Shown: positions 18,837-28,645, numbered from the stretch's first letter. The stretch: DNA of 64,000 nucleotides from Promethearchaeota archaeon (GCA_019058445.1 JAHPZA010000004.1:62001-126000), one strand, 5' to 3'. The notes: generated by a model from the sequence alone, not told the origin. Numbers and translations: made by a program.

Positions 18837-20555
18837 TTAATACCATCTCTGATAGTTTAGGACTTGTGTTTCTTTTTTTAAAACGACTATGAGAAAAGCG
18901 CAGATAAACGAACCTCCTATAAACAACACAGGAAAGAGAATTATGAGAAGAAAAGTCACCTCTCCAGCTGCAATTGCTACGAATATATTAAATAAAATAT
19001 AAACACTCATGAAAAGAAGAGCTCCAGTCATTCCTATGAGATTATAAACTAAAAATAACCAACCCCACATACTTTTTTTCCCGTTATAATTTTTTCTTAA
19101 TTTTAGAAGGGTCACTGTAGTTAAGATCATAATTACACCACATATTATTTCATAAATTGATTGGGTAAATAATAATGCCCAAGCAATACTTCCCACTAAA
19201 AATAAAATTAAGAAAAATAAAACCAAACTAGTAATGATAAATAATACTCCCAAGATTATAGAAATTACTAGTAGTGCCATGGTGAAACCCCCATATAGCT
19301 TCATCGGTCTTGGTTTTTTCTGTTTTAGTAGATTAAAGTTCACACCGCAATTAGTACAAAAGTTATGGGAAGGATTAATAGCAATCCCACAGTTAGGACA
19401 ATAGTTAAACACTTTACTAGTTTTTTCTTCTGAAAGCTCATTTCTCTCCTTTAGGATGATATCATCCCAAACTACGCATTTAACACCTGGATGGGCTAGA
19501 ATTATTCCCGTCTCGGGGCACCGATGAGTATTCTCTGCTGCTTTTTGAGCGCGTTTGTAGAAAACAAAAAGAAAAATATAGGAGATTACAGCCAATCCTA
19601 GTTGAGTAATAACTATTACTAGAATCATTAACTCCATATCTTGAATATTAATTGCTAAGAATATAAGATAAATCCACACTCCTGAACTATTCCATAAAAA
19701 ATGGAGACTGATAGGAATAAGCCAGATCGGGATAAATCTTTTTAAAAATTTTTTCATTTGAATTCTGAGGGGCAGGTCTTCTTCCCCGAGCTCAAAGCGT
19801 AGTCTTTCAGCTTTTCCCGCGGCATACCCTCCAAAAGATCCGCCCAATATATGTATAGGACCAAAATTTCTAAGAGTTACTTGTAAATATACATCGAGAG
19901 CTGTACCAGCGCTTAAAAAGGTAAAAGTTATATAGCTTGCCGTTTCTATGGCCTCAAATACTAATCCAATTAAAAGGCCGGTAAGGAAGCCATTTAGTTC
20001 ATTTCCTAACATGCCTTTTCTTTTTTTCTCAGGATCTTTACCCCTTTTGAATACTATAAAAAAAGCTAAAATTGAGGGAAGGGATTTATTGAACTCTTCT
20101 ACCAATGCGGGTGTAATCGCATAAGCACCTACTGTAAATATAATTGTGGCACCTAATAAATCATCTGTAAATAGATAAAAAATTAACGCGATCGTCATCC
20201 AAATAGTGAATATGCCTGTGTTCCAATAGGCTGCCCAAGTAATAACACAAATACCCATTAATAAAAATAAAATTAAATATTGGCGAGTTCCCCCTACTAT
20301 TTCTTCATTTTTAGGCCATTTTTTTGCATTCCAGTGGTAGAAAATTAGCCATATCACATAAGTGAAAATTGGTGCTATAATTGCATAACTATAAATCGTA
20401 TAAACCAATATAGAATCTGGTATATTTTTAGATGTTATAATTACCAATACGATAATCGCATATATAACGGATATAACAAACAGGAATAGCCATATTATCT
20501 TTTTAGATGATTTTAACTTAAAGTTAGCAGGGGTATAAGGATTACTCGAAGACAT
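18837..20555 (-). CDS. PrsW-like intramembrane protease with cytosolic zinc ribbon
   Basis: Predicted 572 aa, about 10-12 membrane segments. PrsW-family hallmarks are visible: PALVEEFNKS (acidic pair near 152), GLVFEAIETASY (near 200), PIHILGGSFGGYAAGKA and PISLHFLWNSSG, providing the Glu and His residues of the family. A double-CxxC zinc ribbon (YCPNCG...FCTNCG, about 380-402) follows, then four more hydrophobic segments. PrsW proteins perform site-1-like cleavage of membrane substrates in bacteria. The zinc ribbon and second membrane block are additions. It is divergent from the caspase-like gene, which also ends in a cytosolic CxxC pair. Confidence 0.82.
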   Translation of the reverse strand: MSSSNPYTPANFKLKSSKKIIWLFLFVISVIYAIIVLVIITSKNIPDSILVYTIYSYAIIAPIFTYVIWLIFYHWNAKKWPKNEEIVGGTRQYLILFLLMGICVITWAAYWNTGIFTIWMTIALIFYLFTDDLLGATIIFTVGAYAITPALVEEFNKSLPSILAFFIVFKRGKDPEKKRKGMLGNELNGFLTGLLIGLVFEAIETASYITFTFLSAGTALDVYLQVTLRNFGPIHILGGSFGGYAAGKAERLRFELGEEDLPLRIQMKKFLKRFIPIWLIPISLHFLWNSSGVWIYLIFLAINIQDMELMILVIVITQLGLAVISYIFLFVFYKRAQKAAENTHRCPETGIILAHPGVKCVVWDDIILKERNELSEEKTSKVFNYCPNCGIAINPSHNFCTNCGVNFNLLKQKKPRPMKLYGGFTMALLVISIILGVLFIITSLVLFFLILFLVGSIAWALLFTQSIYEIICGVIMILTTVTLLKLRKNYNGKKSMWGWLFLVYNLIGMTGALLFMSVYILFNIFVAIAAGEVTFLLIILFPVLFIGGSFICAFLIVVLKKETQVLNYQRWY

Positions 20556-20792
20556 ATTTATCCTTGTTATGTATCTAATTTATATATTATTATAAAGGTT
20601 TATTGCTTAAACTAAGATTTTCTTTTAAAATATGTGAGGTAGTCCATATTTATTAAAATTGTTAATTAAAAACTAAATATATGAAGGACATATTTCAATT
20701 TTCCACTTCTGTATGTATTTATTCATCAAAGAAATCTTTTAAATAATTTGATACGTAATGTTATATTGTAAATCCCAAAAAGATGAAAATTT

Positions 20793-23700
20793 ATGAAAAA
20801 AAGAAATATAAATAAAATACTCCTATTTGTATTTTTCCTTACTTTAACTGTCAATGGGACATTGAACTCTAACAATACACCTAATAGAAAGGGATTTCAT
20901 AAAGATAGTACTCGAATTAAATCCGATCCTAAATTGGCTGAATCAGGAGGATATGGTGTTGAATGGTATCGTACTTATGGAAATGCATTAGTGGACGATC
21001 ATTGTGTCGACATGGCAATGAGTTCTTCAGAAGATCTCTATTTAATTGGTAACACTGATATTGTAAAATACAATAAATTTGGCAGTCATCAATGGACACG
21101 TGAATGGTATATTAGTGGTGATGATGATGGAAATGCAGTCACAGTAGATTCTTCGGGAAATATATACATTGCTGGCGAAGCAAATAATGAAATGTGTTTA
21201 GTCAAATATAGTAGTAGTGGAACTCATCAATGGAGTCGAACAATTAGCATTTCAAATATCGATGAAGCATTTGCAGTCGCAGTAGACGCTTCAAATTATA
21301 TTTATATTGCTGGTGAATCATATACATCCGGCACTTGGCCACTTAGAGATTTTGTCCTTGTAAAGTATAGTAGTTCAGGATCTCATCAATGGACACGAAC
21401 ATTAGATTTGTCCGAAGAAGATACTTGTACGGCTATTACAACCGATTCATCTAATAATATATATTTGGGAGGCACTTCACGATATGGATATGGGGGAGAT
21501 ATTTATTTTACAGTGGCAAAATACACTAGTAGTGGCTCTCTTCAATGGAGTAGGACATGGAATACAGGATCAGCTATGGTTAAATGTGGGGGCATCGATT
21601 TAGATACATCAAATAATATATATTTAGGAGGAGGAGTATATGTTAGCTCCACATATCAAACAATTCTAACAAAATTTAGCAGTTCGGGTTCATATATCTG
21701 GAACAGAAAATGGGGGGGAAGTGGTTGGGAGATAGCTTATGATATTGCGATTGATGCAAATAATAATATATATCTAGGAGGTTATACTACTTCTTATGGA
21801 GCGGGATTATATGATTTTTGTTTTTTAGTTTATACTAGTAATGGTGCCTTACAAACATATGAGACATGGGGTGGTACACAATATGATTATGGTCGTGGTA
21901 TCGCTGTATCTGCTGATAAAAACGTTTACCTTGCGGGACATAGTTTAAGTTATGGCCCGGGAAAATATGATATGTGCCTCGTAAAATTTAATCCTGCACC
22001 TCAAATTACTATCAATTCTCCAAGTCCAGATCAAGTATTTGGCACAATCGCTCCTGGATTTGACGTTTCCATACTTGATTTAGACTTAATTGAACGCTAT
22101 TATCAATTAAATGGTGGGACGAGTTATCCATTTTCTGGCTCAACAGGAATAATTGATCAAAATGCGTGGAACTCATGTGATGATGGACCTGTAAATATTA
22201 CTTTTTATGGGAGAGACCCAGGTGGAGTTGTATATGAGCAAGTCACCGTTTATAAAGACACAACGGGACCGAATATTACGATCCTCTCTCCCAAAATCCA
22301 CGAAATCTGTGGGAACAAGACAATTCGGTTTGAGCTTTCTATTGAGAATAATGATCACGAGGCTATTTGGTATACTGTAAATGGAAGTCAAACATTTATA
22401 GCTCCAGGTAAAGAAGGTATTATAAATGAAAATGCATGGAATGCTTGCGGAAATGGCTCTGTAAATATTTGTTTTTATGCTAATGATTCACTTAATAATA
22501 TTGGGTATAAAAATATTACAGTTGAGAAAGATCTTTATTATCCATTTATTGAAATTATTTCTCCAATCCCAGACCAGTTATGTGGAATTAGTGCTCCTCA
22601 GTATAACATTTCAATTTCCACATTATCAGCTAACACAACATGGTACACTTTAAATAATAGTCAGAAATATTTTATTAATGAAATGTCTGGTAAGTTGAAT
22701 CAGACTGCGTGGAATGAGTGTACAAGTGAAATTATAGTTATTAAATTCTTTGTAAATAATAGTGTCAGTGTTGAAAACTATGAAGAAGTTTTTATAAGAA
22801 AGGATACTGCAATACCAAATATTACTATTATTACTCCAGCTTCATTTCAAATAGTCGGAAATAGGACGTTCGAATTTGATCTTTCAATTTCAAATACAGA
22901 TTTTACGCAGATTTGGTATTCAATTAATGGAAGTGAGAATTATACCGCATCGGGATTAAATGATATAATTAATCGAACATTATGGGAATCTTTTGATAAT
23001 GGAACTATATTAATTACATTTTATGCAAAAAATAGTGCTGGGAATATAGGGTCAAAAAATATTACACTGTTAAAAGATCTTAAACACCTATATGAAAAAA
23101 AGTTATATGCAATTATTGTGGGGATTGAAGATTATCCCGGGACTATAAATGACTTGAATTACTGTAAGGAGGATGCATTGTCAATCAGAAACTTTCTCAA
23201 TATAAAATACAATGTTAAATCTTCAAATATCATAACTTTATTTGATTCCAGCGCAACCCTAAATAGCATTTCTAATGCGTTTAATACAGTTAGTGCTAAG
23301 ATTTATCCAGAAGATATTTTCTTTTTCTATTATTCTGGACATGGAGGGAGCAGTTCTTCACAATATTTATGCCCCTATGATTCATTACCTTCAAATCCAA
23401 GTAAATTATTGTACGATACAAATTTGGATTCACTTCTTGATACACTATCCTCTTCTCAAAACTTTGTAATAATTGATGCATGCAATAGTGGAGGCATGAT
23501 CGCAGAGAGTTCTGCATCTGGCAGATTTTTCATAACAGCTTGTGATGTATTAGAATATAGCATAGAGACCCATTATCTCCATCATGGAGTGTTTACCCAT
23601 TTTTTCCTTGAATCATTTGATAATGCATTGGATATCCACGAAGATGAGATAGTTTCTATGGAAGAACAATATGGTTATACTGGGTATAATACATGGGAAT

Positions 23701-24791
23701 ATGCTATGGATTTGGGAGCAAATCAAAACCCTAGAATGTATGATGGTATTTCTGGACAAGCAATATTTTATCCAGCAATTGGACCAATAACAGCATCTAT
23801 TAATGGCAATCAGTTAGCCTATTCATGTATGATATATGGAAATGGAAAAATTGAAGAATTAAATTTAACTATATGCTCAGTTGATTCTACAATTGTCATC
23901 GAAACTATAGATCTTTTAAAATATTCAACGTCGGCTGATGGTTTTGGTTATTATACGGGAATGGCAGAATTATCAATCGGAGAAACTATTTCAAGTTATG
24001 AAATTGCTATGAAAATATCTGGTTATCAAGAAAAGGTTTTGAGAAGAACGTATGGTGATTTTGATGATGATGGATTATTTGATTTATTTGAGATACGATA
24101 CGGTTTAAATCCACAAAATAATGACACTGATGGTGATTATATTACAGACGGATGGGAGTATGACAATGGATTAAATCCATTTACAATGGACTCTCAAGAA
24201 GATCCAGATAATGACGATCTAAGTAATATTGAGGAATTCCACTATAATACTAATCCACATAATAACGATACAGAAAATGATGGTATGCCGGATGGATGGG
24301 AAATCGAATATAATCTTAATCCTAATTATGATGATTCTTTTGAAGACCCCGATATTGATTATCTTTCTAATATTGAGGAATTCCACTATAATACCTATCC
24401 AAATGACCCAGATTCCGATAATGATGGCATTTTAGATGGTGAAGAAATTGAACAAGGAACTAATCCATTGGATCCTAATGATCCCCCAAAAGAAGAAAGT
24501 GGAGGAGAAAGTGGAAATGATTCTGGAATTCGTATAGGTTTTAACATTTTTATTATAATTGGATTAATTAGTGTTATTTCTATTGTTATTTATGTAGTAA
24601 TCAAAAAATTTAAACCTAAACCAACAGTAAATAAACTGAAACCAGAACCTTTCATAGTTAAAGACCAGAAAAAAGTTATATCACGCATTCCCCAAAAATC
24701 GGATTCCATAAAATTTTGTCCCTACTGTAGAGCTCTTTGTAATTCTCAAAACAAATTTTGCACATCCTGTGGAAGAAAACTACTAATATAA
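20793..24791 (+). CDS. Surface-anchored caspase-like (C14) protein with beta-propeller and cytosolic zinc ribbon
   Basis: Predicted 1332 aa. Order: signal peptide (about 1-25); SBBP-type beta-propeller repeats, typically DSSNNIYLGG...SSGSxQWxR (about 45-400); four Ig-like repeats of roughly 95 aa (about 408-765); a caspase-fold domain (about 768-985) with catalytic His850 in SGHGG and Cys897 in DACNSGG; a beta-rich segment; Asp-rich calcium-binding repeats (DxDGDYITDGWE-type, about 1085-1200); one transmembrane helix (about 1245-1268); and a zinc ribbon FCPYC...FCTSCG at the extreme C-terminus. The topology puts the protease outside and the ribbon inside. Many Asn-x-Ser/Thr sequons fit an N-glycosylated surface protein. 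It is divergent from a PrsW-like protease. Confidence 0.9.
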   Translation: MKKRNINKILLFVFFLTLTVNGTLNSNNTPNRKGFHKDSTRIKSDPKLAESGGYGVEWYRTYGNALVDDHCVDMAMSSSEDLYLIGNTDIVKYNKFGSHQWTREWYISGDDDGNAVTVDSSGNIYIAGEANNEMCLVKYSSSGTHQWSRTISISNIDEAFAVAVDASNYIYIAGESYTSGTWPLRDFVLVKYSSSGSHQWTRTLDLSEEDTCTAITTDSSNNIYLGGTSRYGYGGDIYFTVAKYTSSGSLQWSRTWNTGSAMVKCGGIDLDTSNNIYLGGGVYVSSTYQTILTKFSSSGSYIWNRKWGGSGWEIAYDIAIDANNNIYLGGYTTSYGAGLYDFCFLVYTSNGALQTYETWGGTQYDYGRGIAVSADKNVYLAGHSLSYGPGKYDMCLVKFNPAPQITINSPSPDQVFGTIAPGFDVSILDLDLIERYYQLNGGTSYPFSGSTGIIDQNAWNSCDDGPVNITFYGRDPGGVVYEQVTVYKDTTGPNITILSPKIHEICGNKTIRFELSIENNDHEAIWYTVNGSQTFIAPGKEGIINENAWNACGNGSVNICFYANDSLNNIGYKNITVEKDLYYPFIEIISPIPDQLCGISAPQYNISISTLSANTTWYTLNNSQKYFINEMSGKLNQTAWNECTSEIIVIKFFVNNSVSVENYEEVFIRKDTAIPNITIITPASFQIVGNRTFEFDLSISNTDFTQIWYSINGSENYTASGLNDIINRTLWESFDNGTILITFYAKNSAGNIGSKNITLLKDLKHLYEKKLYAIIVGIEDYPGTINDLNYCKEDALSIRNFLNIKYNVKSSNIITLFDSSATLNSISNAFNTVSAKIYPEDIFFFYYSGHGGSSSSQYLCPYDSLPSNPSKLLYDTNLDSLLDTLSSSQNFVIIDACNSGGMIAESSASGRFFITACDVLEYSIETHYLHHGVFTHFFLESFDNALDIHEDEIVSMEEQYGYTGYNTWEYAMDLGANQNPRMYDGISGQAIFYPAIGPITASINGNQLAYSCMIYGNGKIEELNLTICSVDSTIVIETIDLLKYSTSADGFGYYTGMAELSIGETISSYEIAMKISGYQEKVLRRTYGDFDDDGLFDLFEIRYGLNPQNNDTDGDYITDGWEYDNGLNPFTMDSQEDPDNDDLSNIEEFHYNTNPHNNDTENDGMPDGWEIEYNLNPNYDDSFEDPDIDYLSNIEEFHYNTYPNDPDSDNDGILDGEEIEQGTNPLDPNDPPKEESGGESGNDSGIRIGFNIFIIIGLISVISIVIYVVIKKFKPKPTVNKLKPEPFIVKDQKKVISRIPQKSDSIKFCPYCRALCNSQNKFCTSCGRKLLI

Positions 24792-24800
24792 GATTAAATA

Positions 24801-24825
24801 CTTTTTTTTCTTTTTCTTTCTATTT
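24801..24825 (+). terminator. T-rich terminator after the caspase-like gene
   Basis: A pyrimidine tract with runs of eight and five T begins about 10 bp after the TAA stop. Archaeal termination commonly uses such T-tracts without a hairpin. Confidence 0.5.
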
Positions 24826-25146
24826 TGATTTAAAATCAGTATATAGAAAAATAAATATTAACTCCTATTTCATCTTCTCTTCTAAAACTCTAAAATGAGC
24901 TTTTCTAAAAAATAAAAAAAGAGTAACTTTCCAAGTAGTTCAGAATTATTAAATTTTCTAATTATATCAAGATTAGATTTTCAAAAAGATTATTATAAGA
25001 CATTCAAATCTTTTTATACTCTTGTTTAATAATAAAACGATGGTTTGTTTATATTAATACTTTTTACATATAAATAAAAGAAGTTAATAGATAAGAAAAA
25101 AAACTAAATTATAATTATTGTTTTAATCTGGCGATTAATTTCAAGT
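24826..25146. other. Gene-free AT-rich spacer between caspase and histone genes
   Basis: I see no open frame with coding character and no clear repeat. The two flanking genes converge here, so it probably contains the 3' UTRs and terminators of both. Confidence 0.5.
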
Positions 25147-25356
25147 CTAGAAGTATTTAATAGCCAAGAGAATGTCGTCTCGGGTGACCTTTTTTCTTTT
25201 TGCGTGTTTAGTCAAGCTTAATGCAGTCTTGGTTATTTTCTCTGCGCTAGTTCCCATCCATTCGACTAATTCATCTACAGCATCGCGAGCAACAATAATA
25301 GCGCCGTTGTGTTTCATTAAACGCCTTATTGGGCTCCACGAAATGTATTCACTCAT
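25147..25356 (-). CDS. Archaeal histone
   Basis: Predicted 69 aa, a single histone fold with no tails. Diagnostic parts are the N-terminal ISWSPIRRLMKHNGA, the central helix VARDAVDELVEWM and the C-terminal KRKKVTRDDILLAIKYF ending in the RDD loop. It forms dimers that wrap DNA. Length and sequence match HMfB-type histones. It is monocistronic, with a GGAGG ribosome site 12 nt upstream and a TATA-like element about 90 bp upstream. Confidence 0.96.
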   Translation of the reverse strand: MSEYISWSPIRRLMKHNGAIIVARDAVDELVEWMGTSAEKITKTALSLTKHAKRKKVTRDDILLAIKYF

Positions 25357-25898
25357 GGTTTTTTCATTCCTCCACTTAATAATTTTTTATATTTTTATTT
25401 GAAATTTTAATTTTTCAAAGAGTTTATTATATCAAAATATATCTTTCATATTTATAAAGATTGTGGTAATTGCATAAGTCTAGGAGTAAATAATTCAAAA
25501 AAAAATTACGACAAAATTCGAATTAAGTTAATAGATCAATCTGGTGCAAGTTTAGGATTTTTTATTAAAAAGTCGTTTTAGTTAAAATTTAGGAATATTA
25601 TCTATTATAACTCATTAATTTTCTTTCAGTTGAGCCATGAATTCGAAAATAAAAAAATAAACACAAATTTTGTCAAATTCTGAAGATTTAGAATATAAAA
25701 TTTTGTGTTAATTATGACTTAATAATTATTAAATTTTAATTAGTGATCAGCAGGAGTTCGTGAACCTTTGTAGAGATCTGAAGCAAATTGAAGATTTTAT
25801 CAATTTGTTTTTATTAATGTAAAGTATAATAATATTCAAGTTGAAAAAGCAAGTAGATAAAGGCGAAAATAATATATAGACGAAATTAAGTAATTTAT
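25357..25898. other. Long AT-rich intergenic region upstream of the histone
   Basis: This is 542 bp containing the histone promoter and leader. A 62-codon frame near 25747-25935 (minus strand) overlaps the neighbouring gene's end and has no coding character. Nothing else is supported. Confidence 0.5.
25447..25459 (-). promoter_or_regulatory. Candidate TATA box of the histone gene
   Basis: On the minus strand, CTTTATAAATATG matches the archaeal TATA consensus (TTTAWAWA). It lies about 90 bp upstream of the histone ATG, which would give a leader of roughly 65 nt carrying the GGAGG site. Confidence 0.45.
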
Positions 25899-26900
25899 TT
25901 ACCAAATAATTTGTGCTCGATTGCAATTCTTGCATTCTATTGATTCTCCCTTGGAGGGAAATCGATCAAGCACCCCTCCGCAGTATTTGCACTCCAACTC
26001 ATAGATATTATCAATTGATTTAATTTTCCCGATACTTAAAATCCGTTTTTTAAATTCATTAGAGAGAATTGTCAATAGAGAAATTAAATTATGATGATGT
26101 TGAGAAGCCGCTAAAAATTCAATTTTATTAGCCACTATCTGTCCTATTACTAAAATATCTTCTTTAGTGTTTAAATCCATACCAAAAAACCATGCGATTT
26201 TTTTCTTGTCATCTTTGGTTATTAGTTGAAACTTATGGAATCCGAGAAGTTGTTCTACATGATCAAAATATAGGGCTACATTTTGTTTCCCATCAGTAGC
26301 TATTCCAAGGCTCTTAATTGCTTTTTTGATTCCCTTTGTTTTGAGAAATTCTGCTATTTTTGGACTTGAGATTAATTTGCCTTCAATTTCAGGTGCAAGT
26401 ATCTTAATTTCTGCAGGATCAGAATCAAGCACTCGAATAAAATCTTTGTTATTTACATAAGTAATGTTAGTACGTAATTCTCCTTTGATATTTAGTAAAA
26501 TGGGTTTAAAGTAGAGGTTAATTTGGTTCTTACTGGTTTCGCTTAACTCATCAATTTCAAAACTAACTAGTTTAGCTCCAGATTCATCAGGCTGAGGAGT
26601 TATTGAAATTGTAGTTGGAGAGATTCTGGTTAGTGTTAAAAATTTAGGAAATTTAATTCGTGCTTTAATTTCTGTAATTGGAGCCAAGCTTTCATTAATA
26701 AGTAAGATGCTATACCGATAAGATGCTCCGAATGGTACCAATTCAGAAGTTAATTTAATTTTATTCTTTTGATCAACACTTTCAAAAGCATATGTGCTTT
26801 CGTCAGATTTTTCTTTAGCTGAGGCACCTTTTAATATAACTAACCCGTGTATTTTGCTCTCCTTAACCTTGTTTTGTTTGTCCATCTTACTATTCGCCAA
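25899..26900 (-). CDS. Adaptin-ear-like beta-sandwich protein with C-terminal zinc ribbon
   Basis: Predicted 333 aa. Residues about 50-170 have alternating beta strands (YRYSILLINESLAPITEIKA, then IKFP) resembling an Ig-like/appendage sandwich. Residues about 180-300 form an alpha/beta domain including ASQHHHNLISLL. The end has two CxxC pairs (ECKYCGG...ECKNCNR). The sandwich-plus-second-domain layout is reminiscent of eukaryotic coat-adaptor appendages, but I have only pattern-level similarity and no alignment. No membrane segment is visible. It is probably a cytosolic binding protein; the function is unknown. Confidence 0.75.
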   Translation of the reverse strand: MANSKMDKQNKVKESKIHGLVILKGASAKEKSDESTYAFESVDQKNKIKLTSELVPFGASYRYSILLINESLAPITEIKARIKFPKFLTLTRISPTTISITPQPDESGAKLVSFEIDELSETSKNQINLYFKPILLNIKGELRTNITYVNNKDFIRVLDSDPAEIKILAPEIEGKLISSPKIAEFLKTKGIKKAIKSLGIATDGKQNVALYFDHVEQLLGFHKFQLITKDDKKKIAWFFGMDLNTKEDILVIGQIVANKIEFLAASQHHHNLISLLTILSNEFKKRILSIGKIKSIDNIYELECKYCGGVLDRFPSKGESIECKNCNRAQIIW

Positions 26901-27107
26901 AAATTTTGAAGGTGTTCAAAAAATTTTAGTAGCTTTATTGTAATTATAAAAATTATTTTGTTTTATATATTTTTTTTACCCTAATATTTTTTCCCATGAA
27001 AGTAAAAGAAGGTTCTTCTCTTTAAGGGGGAAATGAATTTTGCATAAATTACTAATCTTCATCTATCTGTATAATTAAATAATTGTCTAAGTACATCCCT
27101 ATTATTA

Positions 27108-28373
27108 ATGTATAGAGCAATAAAGATTAGGATATATCCTAATAAGAATCAAGAAGAAGTTTTGAATAAGACTTTTGGTTGCTGCCGATTTATTTATAAC
27201 AAAATGCTTGAGGACAGACGAAAAATATATGAAGAATTAAAAAATGATAAAGTTTCGCTTTATGCTTATAATTATAAGACTGAAAAAGAGTATAAACAAA
27301 AATATCCTTTCCTAAAGGAAGTGGATTCAAAAGCTCTCCAATCGGAATGGCGACATCTAAAATCAGCATATGATAATTTCTTTAGAAATGTTAAGAAAGG
27401 GATTAAGAAAGGATTTCCCCAGTATAAATCAAAAAAATCAACACAATCTTATACAACTTTTAATATAAATAATAATTGTAAGATAGATTTCGATCATAAG
27501 AGACTAAAATTGCCTAAAATAAGTACTTGGATTTCCTATAGGGATGAAAGATTATTTGATGAGAGGATAAAGCAAATGGTAATATCTAAAACACAAAGCG
27601 GTAAATATTATGTGAGCATATTAATAGAGTTAGAGAATATTATTATTCCTAAGAAAATTTTATTAGATGATAAGATTATAGGATTTGATATGAGCACCTC
27701 TAAGTTTCTGATAACCAAAGACTTAGAACTTTCAAATCCGAGATTTTATCGAAATGAAGAATCCACATTAAGAAGGATTCACAGAGAAGTGAGTCGAAAA
27801 AAGGAAGGTTTGATCAATCGAAAAAAGGCAAGATTAAAATTAGCTAGATTATACGAAAAGATTTACAATCGAAAGAAAGATTGGATCCATAAAATAACTG
27901 GTTTGTTATCAGAACATTTTGATTGCGTAATTTTAGAGGATTTAAATATAAAAGGAATGCAAAAATTCAATTCTGGAATTTCTAAATCTGTGAGTTTAGA
28001 TTTTTCGTGGAAAAAATTTACCATTATTTTAAAATATAAAATGGAACAAAAGGGAAAGCATTTAGTCTTAATTGATCGCTATTTTCCTAGTTCTAAACTT
28101 TGTTCTCAATGTAGTTTTAAAAATGATGAGCTTAGATTAAGTGATCGGAAGTGGATGTGTCCAGAATGTAATGCTCATCATGATAGAGATGTAAATGCTT
28201 CAATTAATATTAAAAAGGAAGGCGTAAATATCTTAAAAAAGAATAATATCACGATCATTCATAATGATTATGCGGTAGGGACTACCGTGAATGCGTTTGG
28301 AGAAGATGTCAGACTCTCGATGGGAGAGCAATTTTCGATGAATTACGAATCCACGACCTTTAGGAAGTGGTAG
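27108..28373 (+). CDS. tnpB: TnpB RNA-guided nuclease (OrfB, IS605 family)
   Basis: Predicted 421 aa, full length for TnpB. The N-terminus MYRAIKIRIYPNKNQEEVL and GCCRFIYNKML is the family helix-turn-helix start. RuvC residues appear intact: Asp in IGFDMSTS (about 195), Glu in VILEDLNIKG (about 280) and Asp in HDRDVNASINI (about 360). The four-Cys zinc finger CSQC...CPEC lies between the last two. TnpB uses an RNA made from the element's 3' end to cut DNA and retain the element. The C-terminal tail (VGTTVNAFGEDVRLS) is the conserved overlap with that RNA. Confidence 0.95.
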   Translation: MYRAIKIRIYPNKNQEEVLNKTFGCCRFIYNKMLEDRRKIYEELKNDKVSLYAYNYKTEKEYKQKYPFLKEVDSKALQSEWRHLKSAYDNFFRNVKKGIKKGFPQYKSKKSTQSYTTFNINNNCKIDFDHKRLKLPKISTWISYRDERLFDERIKQMVISKTQSGKYYVSILIELENIIIPKKILLDDKIIGFDMSTSKFLITKDLELSNPRFYRNEESTLRRIHREVSRKKEGLINRKKARLKLARLYEKIYNRKKDWIHKITGLLSEHFDCVILEDLNIKGMQKFNSGISKSVSLDFSWKKFTIILKYKMEQKGKHLVLIDRYFPSSKLCSQCSFKNDELRLSDRKWMCPECNAHHDRDVNASINIKKEGVNILKKNNITIIHNDYAVGTTVNAFGEDVRLSMGEQFSMNYESTTFRKW

Positions 28374-28380
28374 TTCAAAG
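28255..28380 (+). ncRNA. Putative reRNA/omegaRNA overlapping the tnpB 3' end
   Basis: TnpB guide RNAs derive from the 3' end of the gene and the element's right end. Here the terminal stem CCAC...GTGG (28351-28354 with 28367-28370), with an inner CCT/AGG pair, lies exactly over the tnpB stop. The guide would be the 16-20 nt after about 28380. The 5' limit is a guess. Confidence 0.5.
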
Positions 28381-28645
28381 ATAAGGTATTAAATAACAGT
28401 TATGAGTTATTAGGTAAAATTATTTTTAAAATCAAATGATCTTATTATCTAAATAGCTCTTTTTTCTACAGTTTGTCTTAATAAAACATATAAATTCTTT
28501 TATATATTCATCAACAATATCTATTTAAATATTCAGAAATTTTAAACGATCTTAATTAAAAGATTTTACCTAAATATTTTTATTTTTATAGCTTTTTTAC
28601 TAGAATATCATCAAAATGTGAATTAACTTAAATCCGTGATTATTT

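Larger units (their letters stand above)
27108..28380 (+). mobile_element. Solitary TnpB (IS605/IS1341-type) element; left end unresolved
   Basis: A tnpB gene with no tnpA beside it. The right boundary is placed at about 28380, after the terminal hairpin CCAC-GA-CCT-TT-AGG-AA-GTGG and the short TTCAAAG that typically precedes the guide in such elements. I could not define the left end, which lies upstream of 27108. Confidence 0.65.

Noticed and set aside
25747..25935. 62-codon minus-strand frame upstream of the histone
   Set aside because: It overlaps the end of the adaptin-like gene and shows no coding character or ribosome site.
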